22,002 bases of DNA. Origin: JBCCCJ01 sp039029315. Its GTDB lineage: Bacteria; Bacteroidota; Bacteroidia; J057. The translations under genes and the position numbers were made by a program. The DNA lies in assembly GCA_039029315.1 (NCBI GenBank), contig JBCCGK010000150.1, positions 1 to 22,002 on the forward strand. The letters run 5' to 3'. Positions within the stretch are counted from its first letter, which is position 1. Every line of letters starts with the position of its first letter. The notes beneath the pieces are model-generated. The model worked only from the letters and a program-made list of their open reading frames with translations. It was not told where the DNA came from and did not search any database. Positions 1 to 8,018 of this stretch are shown here, in pieces.

Positions 1-1
1 A

Positions 2-1156
2 GGAAGTGGCGGGAACCAGTATTATCATCAGCATGAAGGGCTAAAGGATCGACTTTACCTCAATGATGGCCAAGGCAATTTCACCAAATCAGCCAAGCTT
101 CCTGAGTTTTTCAACCAAACTTCTTGCGTCAAAGCCGCTGATGTAGACATGGATGGAGACCTGGACCTGTTTGTCGGAAGTCGAAGCATCCCTGTGAATT
201 ATGGCGTTCCTGCAGATAGTTATTTGCTCCTCAACGATGGAAGTGGGACATTTGAGCTGGCAGAAGCAGACGTAATCGATCTGAAGAGACTAGGCATGGT
301 GACGGATGCAGGTTGGACCGATATCGATCAGGATGACGATCTGGATCTGGTTATTGTGGGAGAATGGATGCCGATCACCATCTTCGAAAATCAAGGAGGG
401 ACATTCCAGCGAATTGGCCTTCATTCTCTTAGAGGAAGTTCTGGTTGGTGGAACAGCATTGAAGTCGCCGACCTGGACGATGATGGAGATGAGGATTGGG
501 TGGTAGGGAATTTTGGACAAAATGCCATGCTGAACCCTGAGCCCGAGGAGCCTGTGAGGCTGTATGTGCGAGACTTTGACAACAATCTCAGCAAAGATCC
601 GATCCTGACCTATTTTCGGCAGCACAAAGAATATACAGTCGCTGGTCTGGATGAATTGAGTAAGCAATTGGTTCACCTGAAAAGACAATTTCGCACCTAT
701 TCCCAATTTGCCAATAGCAGCCTGACGGATATCTTCTCATCCAAAGAGTTGGCGAAGGCCATGAAACTGGAAGTCCAGACCTTTGCTTCTGTCATGGTCT
801 TCAATGAAGGAAGAGGAAATTTCAAATTGGTTGAGCTTCCGCCTCAAGCCCAATGGGCTCCTGTATTCGGGACGCTGGCAGATGATATAGATGGGGATGG
901 GAAGACAGATCTCTTGCTCGGTGGGAATTTTTATGAAATCCAGCCTTCGATTGGGAGAATGGACGCCAATCCCGGAGTCTTTTTACAAGGGCAAGGCAAT
1001 TCAGATTTTCGTGCCATACCCAATAGAGAAACTGGTCTGTTCATAGAAGGGCAGGTAAGAGATATGCAATGGTTCGATTGGGCAGGAAAACGTGCTGTGA
1101 TCATCGCCAGGAATGATGCTGACCTTCAATTGTATCTTATTTCCCCCAGCCCATGA
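2..1156 (+). CDS. FG-GAP/VCBS-repeat protein, C-terminal part (5'-truncated by window)
   Basis: The reading frame is open from base 2, with no in-frame start needed before the edge, so this is the 3' part of a longer gene. At least four Asp-rich calcium-loop motifs of the DxDxDGxxD type are visible (for example DVDMDGDLD, DIDQDDDLD, DLDDDGDED, DIDGDGKTD), the hallmark of FG-GAP/VCBS beta-propeller blades. The sequence aligns along its whole length with the C-terminal third of the next gene (shared GVPADSYLLLNDG / GIPVSSYLLLNDG, VGEWMP, LLLGGNFY, VFNEGRGNFKL / LWNEGKGKFDL), so the two are tandem paralogs. Its stop overlaps the next start as ATGA, implying co-transcription and translational coupling. 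By analogy with its neighbour it is probably an exported lipoprotein, but its N-terminus is outside the window. Substrate and role are unknown. Confidence 0.9.
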   Translation, partial: GSGGNQYYHQHEGLKDRLYLNDGQGNFTKSAKLPEFFNQTSCVKAADVDMDGDLDLFVGSRSIPVNYGVPADSYLLLNDGSGTFELAEADVIDLKRLGMVTDAGWTDIDQDDDLDLVIVGEWMPITIFENQGGTFQRIGLHSLRGSSGWWNSIEVADLDDDGDEDWVVGNFGQNAMLNPEPEEPVRLYVRDFDNNLSKDPILTYFRQHKEYTVAGLDELSKQLVHLKRQFRTYSQFANSSLTDIFSSKELAKAMKLEVQTFASVMVFNEGRGNFKLVELPPQAQWAPVFGTLADDIDGDGKTDLLLGGNFYEIQPSIGRMDANPGVFLQGQGNSDFRAIPNRETGLFIEGQVRDMQWFDWAGKRAVIIARNDADLQLYLISPSP

Positions 1157-4100
1157 AGAATTTCTTATTTATCTGTTGTGTTTGGATGTTGTGGGCCTGT
1201 CAACCAGAGTCATCTCAGCCCCCATTATTCGAATTGATGAGTTCGGAGGATACAGGGATAAATTTTACCAACGAAGTCAGCTATACCCCGGAGTTCAACA
1301 TGTATACCTATCGCAACTTTTACAATGGTGGAGGCGTTGGGCTGGGCGATATCAACAACGATGGCTTATCCGATGTGTTTTTTTGTGGGAATATGGTCGA
1401 CAACAAATTGTACCTCAACAAGGGCAATTTCCAATTCGAGGACATCACGGCCAAGGCAGGCGTCGCTTCTGAAAATGTCTGGTCCACAGGCGTGAGTTTT
1501 GTGGATGTGAATGGCGATGGCTGGCTGGATATCTATATCTGTAAATCGGGAAGACCTGGAGGGGAAAGACGCCATAATGAACTCTTTGTGAACAATGGCG
1601 ATTTAAGCTTTACTGAAATGGCGGAGGCCTATGGATTGGCAGATGTTGGCTTGTCTTCCCATGCAGCTTTTTTTGACTATGACAGAGATGGGGATCTCGA
1701 TTGTTATTTGCTGAATAACTCATTCCGACCCATCGGGGGATTTGACATGCGTCCGGGATTGCGTGAGATTCGGGACTCCCTGGGAGGAAACAAATTGTAC
1801 CGCAATGACCTCACCTTTGAATCAGGGAATCCCAGCCCACAGACTGGATTTGTGGATGTGAGCGAGGAAGCCGGGATCTATGGCAGCAATATAGGGTTTG
1901 GGTTGGGGGTGACAATTGGAGATGTGAATCGGGATGGCTGGCAGGATATCTTTGTCTCCAACGATTTCTTTGAGCGGGATTATCTCTATATCAACCAGCA
2001 GGACGGAACCTTTTTGGAAGATCTGGTCAATCAAATCCGGGAAACGAGTATGGGCTCTATGGGGGCCGATATGGCTGATATCAACAATGATGGCTATCCG
2101 GAGATATTTGTAACTGAGATGCTGCCAGAACAGGAGGCCCGCTACAAGACCAAGATGACCTTTGAGAATTGGGATAAATACCAACTGAGCGTCAAGAGTG
2201 GCTATCATCACCAATTTACCCGGAACGTCCTTCAACTCAATCACGGCAACAATACCTTCAGCGAAATCTCACGGCTTGCCAATGTCCATGCCACAGACTG
2301 GAGTTGGAGTGCCTTGATGGCCGATCTGGACAATGATGGCTTGAAAGACATCTATGTGTCCAATGGCATCTACAAGGATTTGCTCGACCAGGATTATATC
2401 AATTTTCACTCCAATGACCCCCAGATCCTTGAATCCATTCGCAATCGGGAAGAAGGAGCGATTCTGAAACTCATAGATATCATTCCAAGTGAACCGATTG
2501 CAAATTATGCCTTCCAAAATCAAGGCAATCTCTCCTTTGTCAAGCAAACCAAAGCCTGGGGACTTGACATTCCCACCCATTCCAATGGATCTGCTTATGG
2601 CGATCTGGACAATGATGGCGATCTTGATCTTGTCCTGAACAACAGCAATATGGAAGCGATGTTGTTTCAGAATCATGCAGATTCCCTGACGGGAAATTCT
2701 TTCTTGCAAATTGCCCTGGAAGGAGAGGGCAAGAATACCTTTGCACTCGGGACACAGGTCAGCATTTTTCACAATGGAGAGTTGCTGTATCAGGAATTGG
2801 CACCCATGAGAGGATTTCAGTCATGTGTAGATCATGTGCTTCATTTTGGATTGGGGAAGGCAGAAATCATCGAAAAAATCGAATTGCAATGGCCTGACGG
2901 TCGCCTCAGCACATTGACCAATGTTCCTGCAAACCAACGACTCACGCTCAGGCAAAAAGAGGAAGAAAGAGTGAGCGAGCTGAGGCCGCCCGAAACCAGG
3001 CAGCTAGTCCCCCCTTTGCTGCGAGAGCTGACAGAAGAGATGGATTTGAAGGTGAATCATGTCGAAAATGAGTTTGTCGATTTTGACAGAGATCATCTGC
3101 TGTATTATATGCTGTCGAGAGAAGGCCCGCGAATGTGCAAAGGAGATATAGATGGCGATGGTCTGGAGGATGTCTTCGTGGGAGGCGCTTCCGGGCAAGC
3201 AGGGAGCCTGTTGATTCAGACAGCAGATGGAAGGCTCATAGCATCTTCTGTGGATGCACTAGAGCGAGACAAAGCTTCAGAAGATACTGATGCCATCTTT
3301 TTTGATGCAGATGGGGATGGAGATCTGGATTTGTACGTATGCAGTGGAGGAAATGAATTCAGAGGGCTTGCCCCCCAATTGTTGGATCGCCTGTATATGA
3401 ATGATGGAGTTGGGAATTTTCGAAAATCTCCTCAAAAACTCCCGACAACCAAACTAGAAAGTACCTCCTGTGTTCGTGCTGCGGATATAGATCAGGATGG
3501 GGATCAGGATCTTTTTGTCGGTGTCAGGCTGAAGCCCGGTGTCTATGGCATTCCGGTCAGCAGCTATCTCCTCTTGAATGATGGAACAGGAGGCTTCGAG
3601 GATGTGACTGAATCTATGGCCCCCGGACTTAGGCAGCTGGGTATGATCACTGATGCCGTTTGGACAGATTATGACAAAGACAATGATCCCGATTTGATGG
3701 TGGTGGGCGAATGGATGCCTGTCAGTTTGTTTGACAATCAAGACGGGAAATTGGAGATGGTCAGTGATAAAAACCCATTCAGTAAGGCCAATGGCTTGTG
3801 GAACCGCATCAAGGCTGCAGATCTTGATGGAGACGGAGACGACGATTATGTCCTTGCCAATCATGGCTGGAATACACGTCTCAAAGTCTCCCCCGATCGA
3901 CCAGCGAGCATGTTGGTCAACGATTTTGATGGCAATCGAACAGCAGAACAAATCATTTCCCTGTACAATGGAGAAACATCCTATCCGCTTGTGCTAAGAC
4001 ATGATCTGACCAAACAACTCCCACAACTGAAGAAAAAATATTTGTATTACAAGGATTATAAAGAACAGAGAGTTGAAGACATTTTTACAGAAAAACAAAT

Positions 4101-4503
4101 CAGAACAGCCTCAAAGAGTTATCTGCACACCACCTCAAGCAGTATCCTGTGGAATGAAGGAAAGGGAAAATTCGACCTTAAGCCCTTGCCTGTAGAAGCC
4201 CAATTTGCGCCAGTATATGGACTGCTGCTACAAGATGTCAACCAGGATGGAAGGACAGACCTCCTCCTTGGGGGTAACTTTTATCATGCCAAGCCCGAAG
4301 TCGGGATTCATGATGCGAGTTATGGATTGGTATTGCTTGGAAGAGGAAATCGCGATTTCGATCCTCAATCTGCTACAGAATCCGGCTTTCTGGTTACAGG
4401 CGAAATTCGCGATGTCTTGCCCATTGAGGTAGGCAGCAAACAATTGGTTCTGGTCAGCCGAAATGCACAATCATTGATGACATGGGAGATTCTCCCTCAA
4501 TGA
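1153..4503 (+). CDS. FG-GAP/VCBS-repeat lipoprotein with ASPIC/UnbV domain (CRTAC1-like)
   Basis: A 1116-residue exported protein. The N-terminus is a short hydrophobic signal ending in a lipobox (LWAC, Cys16), so it should be a lipoprotein. About 13 DxDxDGxxD calcium loops are spread along it (DINNDGLSD, DVNGDGWLD, DYDRDGDLD and so on), which mark FG-GAP/VCBS propeller blades. Residues about 524-595 fit the ASPIC/UnbV domain, with the HFGLG and WPDG signatures, and sit between two propeller-like halves. Such CRTAC1-like proteins are common in Bacteroidota and often accompany SusC/SusD loci, but no SusC/D gene is seen here. The start is fixed by the signal peptide and by the ATGA overlap with the upstream paralog. 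A role in surface binding or adhesion is inference from the fold only. Confidence 0.92.
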   Translation: MKNFLFICCVWMLWACQPESSQPPLFELMSSEDTGINFTNEVSYTPEFNMYTYRNFYNGGGVGLGDINNDGLSDVFFCGNMVDNKLYLNKGNFQFEDITAKAGVASENVWSTGVSFVDVNGDGWLDIYICKSGRPGGERRHNELFVNNGDLSFTEMAEAYGLADVGLSSHAAFFDYDRDGDLDCYLLNNSFRPIGGFDMRPGLREIRDSLGGNKLYRNDLTFESGNPSPQTGFVDVSEEAGIYGSNIGFGLGVTIGDVNRDGWQDIFVSNDFFERDYLYINQQDGTFLEDLVNQIRETSMGSMGADMADINNDGYPEIFVTEMLPEQEARYKTKMTFENWDKYQLSVKSGYHHQFTRNVLQLNHGNNTFSEISRLANVHATDWSWSALMADLDNDGLKDIYVSNGIYKDLLDQDYINFHSNDPQILESIRNREEGAILKLIDIIPSEPIANYAFQNQGNLSFVKQTKAWGLDIPTHSNGSAYGDLDNDGDLDLVLNNSNMEAMLFQNHADSLTGNSFLQIALEGEGKNTFALGTQVSIFHNGELLYQELAPMRGFQSCVDHVLHFGLGKAEIIEKIELQWPDGRLSTLTNVPANQRLTLRQKEEERVSELRPPETRQLVPPLLRELTEEMDLKVNHVENEFVDFDRDHLLYYMLSREGPRMCKGDIDGDGLEDVFVGGASGQAGSLLIQTADGRLIASSVDALERDKASEDTDAIFFDADGDGDLDLYVCSGGNEFRGLAPQLLDRLYMNDGVGNFRKSPQKLPTTKLESTSCVRAADIDQDGDQDLFVGVRLKPGVYGIPVSSYLLLNDGTGGFEDVTESMAPGLRQLGMITDAVWTDYDKDNDPDLMVVGEWMPVSLFDNQDGKLEMVSDKNPFSKANGLWNRIKAADLDGDGDDDYVLANHGWNTRLKVSPDRPASMLVNDFDGNRTAEQIISLYNGETSYPLVLRHDLTKQLPQLKKKYLYYKDYKEQRVEDIFTEKQIRTASKSYLHTTSSSILWNEGKGKFDLKPLPVEAQFAPVYGLLLQDVNQDGRTDLLLGGNFYHAKPEVGIHDASYGLVLLGRGNRDFDPQSATESGFLVTGEIRDVLPIEVGSKQLVLVSRNAQSLMTWEILPQ

Positions 4504-4546
4504 GAATCAGAGGGCAAACAGGGAGCAGGAGGGATACTTGAGCCGG

Positions 4547-4582
4547 AAACGCCATTCTGCCCAAAAGGATAGAATGACGTTT
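4547..4582. terminator. Imperfect hairpin between convergent genes
   Basis: Arms AAACGCCATTCT (4547-4558) and AGAATGACGTTT (4571-4582) pair over 12 positions with one C-A mismatch and a 12-nt loop. It lies 43 bases past the stop of the FG-GAP gene, in the gap between convergent genes. No strong T-run follows, so it is only a probable transcription barrier. Confidence 0.4.
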
Positions 4583-4625
4583 CGCCTAAATGATCAACTT
4601 GTTACCTGATCAGGATACTCGATTT

Positions 4626-4652
4626 GGCTTTTGCCTGTAAACAGACAAAGCC
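4626..4652. terminator. Second hairpin, possible bidirectional terminator
   Basis: GGCTTTTG pairs with CAAAGCC with one bulged T, then an inner CTGT/ACAG stem closes a two-base loop. On the plus strand a T/C-rich stretch (TTCTTCTC) follows directly. It sits 14 bases from the 3' end of the minus-strand M56 gene, so it could stop transcripts from either side. Confidence 0.4.
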
Positions 4653-4666
4653 TTCTTCTCGACCTC

Positions 4667-7435
4667 CTAATATTCCTCTTTCTCAGTCTTCTCGTATTTT
4701 TCCAATAAACGAATCATGTTCTTGTTGCGGGATCTTCTGGCATGATACATAGCATATTCATTGCCTGGAGTGTCCAGATAAGGATCAGCTCCTCGTTCTA
4801 ATAAGAATTGGGCCACTTCCTGATGCTGGTTCCTGACAGCAGAAATCAGAGCGGTTCCTTCGCCGGAAATTACTTGATCTACAGAAGCTCCCTGATTGAC
4901 CAGATATCGGACAGTCCTGAGATCGCCATTTCTGGCTGCAATGAGCAAGGGACTTCCTTCACCAGAGGCATGGCCGTTGATATCTGCTCCCAGAGATAGC
5001 AGGTAGTCTACGATGTCTGTATGTCCACTTCTCGTGGCCACCGACAAGGGTGTTCCCTCTCCGGCCGTTTCAGCATTGATATCTGCCCCTTGTGCAATCA
5101 GTAATTTGACAGTCTTTAGATGCCCACTTCTTGCCGCAACAGACAAAGGCGTTCCTTCTCCAGCTGTCTCTGCATTGATGTCTGCTCCTTGCGCAATGAG
5201 ATAGCGAACAGTCTCCTCATGCCCACTTCTGGCTGCAACTGATAGCGGGGTTCCCTCTCCCTGGCTTTCCGCATTGATATCTGCTCCATTTGCCAGAAGG
5301 AATTTCACCGTTTCCAGATGCCCACTTCTAGCTGCAACCGATAGCGGTGTACCTTCTCCCTGGCTTTCTGCATTGATATCTGCTCCTTGCGAAAGGAGAT
5401 ACTCCACTACCTTCAAATGTCCGCTTCTGGCTGCTACAGAGATGGGCGTACCTTCTCCATGTACTTCTGCATTGATGTCTGCCCCCTGACTGACCAGATG
5501 ACGAACGACCTCAACATGACCACTTCTGGCTGCCACAGATAGTGGGGTTCCTTCCCCATGTGTTTCTGCATTGATATCTGCTCCCTCCGCGAGGAGGTAG
5601 TCTACAACCTCCAGATGCCCACTTCTGGCTGCGACTGACAGAGGCGTACCTTCCCCTTGTACATTGGCATTGATGTGAGCCCCTTTTCTTAAGAGAAGAC
5701 CTACCGTCGCAAGATGACCGCTTCTGGCTGCTACAGATAAGGGGGTTCCTTCTCCCTGGGATTCTGCATCTATGTCCACTCCTTGAGTCAGAAGGTAACG
5801 GACCGTTTCTGTATGTCCGCCTCTGGCAGCCACAAGAATGGGAGATCCATCCCCATGAGATGCCTGGTCTATGTCAGCTCCCTCTCGATGAAGATACATC
5901 ACAATGTCTGTATGGCCATTTCTGGCGGCGGCGATCATGGGGGTTCCTTCTCCATGAATCTCCTTGTCGATCTCTGCTCCTTGCCTGCGCAACAGTTGCA
6001 CGAATGCCAATGAACCGGCACCTGAAGCAGCCATGATAGGACTTTGGTCCCCATCTGAATAAAATTGCGGATCAGCCCCAGCCTGAATAAGCAATCTCCC
6101 TATGACGACATTTCCTTCCTGCGCTGCTGCAACAAGGGGCGTCTTGGGTTTGCTCATATAAAAGGTGTTCTTCCCGACTTGTCGAATGATGTGCTCATCA
6201 TTGGGATTCTCACAATTGGGGTCTACTCTCTTTAGCAAGTGCTTGACCTCTGAGAGATCCTCGTCCAGAATGGCATCAATCAGCTGTTTGCATGAAGAGT
6301 TGCCAGAGCTAACAGGGATCTGGATCTCTTCGATAGGGGGAGAGTGCGCGCTCAGATGTTCCGAAGAACCTGGCTGTATCTCCTCAATGGCCTTCTCTGA
6401 AGCCATTTCCTGCTCAAGTCTCAGCACAATTGTATCTGCCAACTCACTCAGCGTGATGGCAGGAGTAGCAGGTGCCAACTTGGCAAATGAGGATGGCTTG
6501 TTCATGATCAACAACATCATAAAAACTACCGGGGCGATAAACGCATACTTCCAGTAACTGTGTGGGTTTGATTTTTTGGAACTCATTTTCAGGATTCGTT
6601 TTTTGATTAAAGATTGGTTGTAATTGGTCGTAATTGCCAGGGGTTTCTGATAGGTGGCCACCTTCAGCAAATTCATTTGATATTGCGCTTTCTCTACCTT
6701 CTTTCCTGTCAATAGCAAATCGTCCGTTTGATACTCTATGTTTTTCTCCACCTCCTTGCGAAACAGCCACACAAGTGGATGAAACCAAAGAATGATGGTC
6801 ACCAATTCAGCCAGCAATAAGTCTATTGAATGGCGCTGTTGGATATGAACCTCTTCATGGCTGAGAATCTGTTCATACGTCTCATAATCGTACCGCTCAG
6901 GATCAATGAAGATGTAGCGAAAAAATGAGCAGGGTTCCTTGATCAGGGGAGAATTGATCAGGATATAATCAATGCCATCTATCCTGTCAGCTTGTCGAAA
7001 AAGCCGAAGGAAAATTCCCCAGAGCTGCGTGAGCAGATGAAGAGAAAAAATGGCGATTCCGAAATAATAGCAAGCTAATATCCACTCCCTGAGTCCCCAA
7101 TGGGAAGAATTGTCTGTAGCTGTCGGGGGAGCTACTGACTGGAACTCTCTGGGCTGATGAACAGCTGGTGCAGTGATAGCAGTTTCCAAAGACTTGCTCT
7201 CCTGAACTTGTACAGAAGGCTGAGCTGTCTCTACTTGCTCAATGAAAGTCGAGACGATACCCTGTACATCCATTAATTCAGGCAAGGTCACAAATGGTAG
7301 AACAAAGGTGAGAATCAGTGTTCCCAACAGATACAGTCGATTGGCAGCAAAGAAACTTTCACGTTCTAGCACCAATTTGTAAAACAGCCAGAATACTGCG
7401 AGGATGAGGGAGGACTTGATCAGGAATTCACTCAT
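4667..7435 (-). CDS. M56 (BlaR1-like) membrane metallopeptidase fused to ankyrin repeats
   Basis: A 922-residue sensor-protease. The ATG at 7435 is preferred; a TTG eight codons upstream is possible, but the ATG overlaps the stop of the BlaI gene as ATGAGTGA, typical of coupling. Helices at about residues 8-23, 33-52, 117-142 and 297-313 frame a cytoplasmic loop with the zinc motif HEEVH (193-197), followed by a membrane-associated stretch and EYQTDD, as in M56 peptidases. In place of the penicillin-binding sensor of BlaR1, the part after the last helix carries a linker (about 314-385), a degenerate repeat and 14 full 33-residue ankyrin repeats (431-892). By BlaR1 topology this domain would face the periplasm. 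In BlaR1 systems sensing leads to loss of the BlaI repressor; here the ligand is unknown and a protein partner is likely, since ankyrin repeats bind proteins. Confidence 0.93.
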   Translation of the reverse strand: MSEFLIKSSLILAVFWLFYKLVLERESFFAANRLYLLGTLILTFVLPFVTLPELMDVQGIVSTFIEQVETAQPSVQVQESKSLETAITAPAVHQPREFQSVAPPTATDNSSHWGLREWILACYYFGIAIFSLHLLTQLWGIFLRLFRQADRIDGIDYILINSPLIKEPCSFFRYIFIDPERYDYETYEQILSHEEVHIQQRHSIDLLLAELVTIILWFHPLVWLFRKEVEKNIEYQTDDLLLTGKKVEKAQYQMNLLKVATYQKPLAITTNYNQSLIKKRILKMSSKKSNPHSYWKYAFIAPVVFMMLLIMNKPSSFAKLAPATPAITLSELADTIVLRLEQEMASEKAIEEIQPGSSEHLSAHSPPIEEIQIPVSSGNSSCKQLIDAILDEDLSEVKHLLKRVDPNCENPNDEHIIRQVGKNTFYMSKPKTPLVAAAQEGNVVIGRLLIQAGADPQFYSDGDQSPIMAASGAGSLAFVQLLRRQGAEIDKEIHGEGTPMIAAARNGHTDIVMYLHREGADIDQASHGDGSPILVAARGGHTETVRYLLTQGVDIDAESQGEGTPLSVAARSGHLATVGLLLRKGAHINANVQGEGTPLSVAARSGHLEVVDYLLAEGADINAETHGEGTPLSVAARSGHVEVVRHLVSQGADINAEVHGEGTPISVAARSGHLKVVEYLLSQGADINAESQGEGTPLSVAARSGHLETVKFLLANGADINAESQGEGTPLSVAARSGHEETVRYLIAQGADINAETAGEGTPLSVAARSGHLKTVKLLIAQGADINAETAGEGTPLSVATRSGHTDIVDYLLSLGADINGHASGEGSPLLIAARNGDLRTVRYLVNQGASVDQVISGEGTALISAVRNQHQEVAQFLLERGADPYLDTPGNEYAMYHARRSRNKNMIRLLEKYEKTEKEEY
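4760..6145 (-). repeat. Tandem 99-bp ankyrin-coding repeats (14 units)
   Basis: Fourteen consecutive 33-codon units encode ankyrin repeats with the core GTPLSVAARSGH and the turn GADINAE. Units at 4958-5749 (eight of them) are nearly identical in protein and very similar in DNA; outer units are more diverged (KTPLVAAAQEGN at the start, GTALISAVRNQH at the end). All units keep exactly 33 codons, so frame is preserved. The pattern indicates expansion or homogenisation from the centre. Confidence 0.95.
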
Positions 7436-7793
7436 GGTCTGAAGATTGGATAATGGCAATCAAGGCTTCTTTGTCTTGCACGCTGAGTTTTTCGGATTTG
7501 GCAAAGTGTGCCAACATCTTTGGAAGGGAGTCTTCGAAGTATTTTTGTTGGACATCCATCAAGGCTTCCTCTCGATAGGTCTCAAAATCAATAATGGGTC
7601 GATAGAGGTGTGTATTTCCAACCAGTTGAGAACTCAAAAATCCCTTTCTGACAAGAACCTTGACAATCGTCGCTACACTGTTGTAGTGGGGCCTTGGAGC
7701 AGGGAGCTGTATCATGATCTCCCGTATGCAAGCTGATTCCTGTTGCCAGATGGAACGCATGATTTGCTCTTCTTTGTCAGTTAATTTTTTCAT
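7428..7793 (-). CDS. BlaI/MecI/CopY-family transcriptional repressor
   Basis: A 121-residue winged-helix protein starting MKKLTDKEEQIMRSIWQQ, the usual opening of BlaI-type repressors, with the recognition region HYNSVATIVKVLVRKGFL at about residues 36-53 and a helical C-terminal dimerisation part. Family members bind as dimers to short palindromes and are released or cleaved when a partner M56 protease is activated. The M56-ankyrin gene follows directly with an 8-base overlap, so the pair is one operon, and palindromic operators lie just upstream, which suggests autoregulation. No beta-lactamase or penicillin-binding gene is in the window, so the regulated target is not evident beyond the operon itself. 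Confidence 0.95.
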   Translation of the reverse strand: MKKLTDKEEQIMRSIWQQESACIREIMIQLPAPRPHYNSVATIVKVLVRKGFLSSQLVGNTHLYRPIIDFETYREEALMDVQQKYFEDSLPKMLAHFAKSEKLSVQDKEALIAIIQSSDHE

Positions 7794-7812
7794 GATCTCG
7801 TGAGAATATACA

Positions 7813-7820
7813 CAAACATA
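7813..7820 (-). promoter_or_regulatory. Bacteroidota -7 box (TATGTTTG) for the BlaI operon
   Basis: On the minus strand TATGTTTG fits the Bacteroidota -7 consensus TAnnTTTG exactly, 19 bases before the BlaI start codon. No clear -33 TTTG element is seen upstream; the spacer is instead filled by operator palindromes. A short leader is predicted. Confidence 0.55.
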
Positions 7821-7880
7821 CTAATCGATTAGTAGATATCCTAATTAATTAGTAGATATCCGAAATCGTTAGTAGGTTGC
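7819..7880. promoter_or_regulatory. Array of three 20-bp operator-like repeats
   Basis: Three directly repeated 20-bp units occupy 7821-7840, 7841-7860 and 7861-7880. The first holds the perfect 16-bp palindrome TACTAATCGATTAGTA (7819-7834), the second the perfect core CTAATTAATTAG, and the third a degraded version (GAAATCGTTAGTA). The first palindrome shares its outer TA with the -7 box, so a bound BlaI dimer would block the promoter. The 20-bp spacing is close to two helical turns, placing dimers on one DNA face. Confidence 0.7.
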
Positions 7881-7896
7881 ATATAGGAGAAAGATA

Positions 7897-7917
7897 ACGG
7901 ACACTTTTTTTGTCCGT
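7897..7917. terminator. Perfect 7-bp hairpin upstream of the BlaI promoter
   Basis: ACGGACA (7897-7903) and TGTCCGT (7911-7917) flank a CTTTTTT loop. It lies about 100 bases past the end of the M1 peptidase gene on the minus strand and could end that transcript. The run after it is only TATCTTTC, so a regulatory role is also possible. Confidence 0.35.
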
Positions 7918-8018
7918 GACCTCCTGAATAGAACAAGAGGATACCCATTTGATTGATCTCTTCTCACGAAGAATCTCCTGTAGATAGGCAAAAGAAAGAC
8001 AAATGAGAGGGAGAGGAT

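Noticed and set aside
4760..6145. Regular 99-bp repeats that could suggest a CRISPR-like array
   Set aside because: No unique spacers; the units are in-frame ankyrin codons of one long gene.
6444..6788. 114-residue minus-strand frame
   Set aside because: Another frame of the M56 gene, which is open and carries the family motifs here.
7435..7459. TTG start for the M56 gene
   Set aside because: The ATG eight codons later has the usual overlap with the BlaI stop and places the first helix at the N-terminus.
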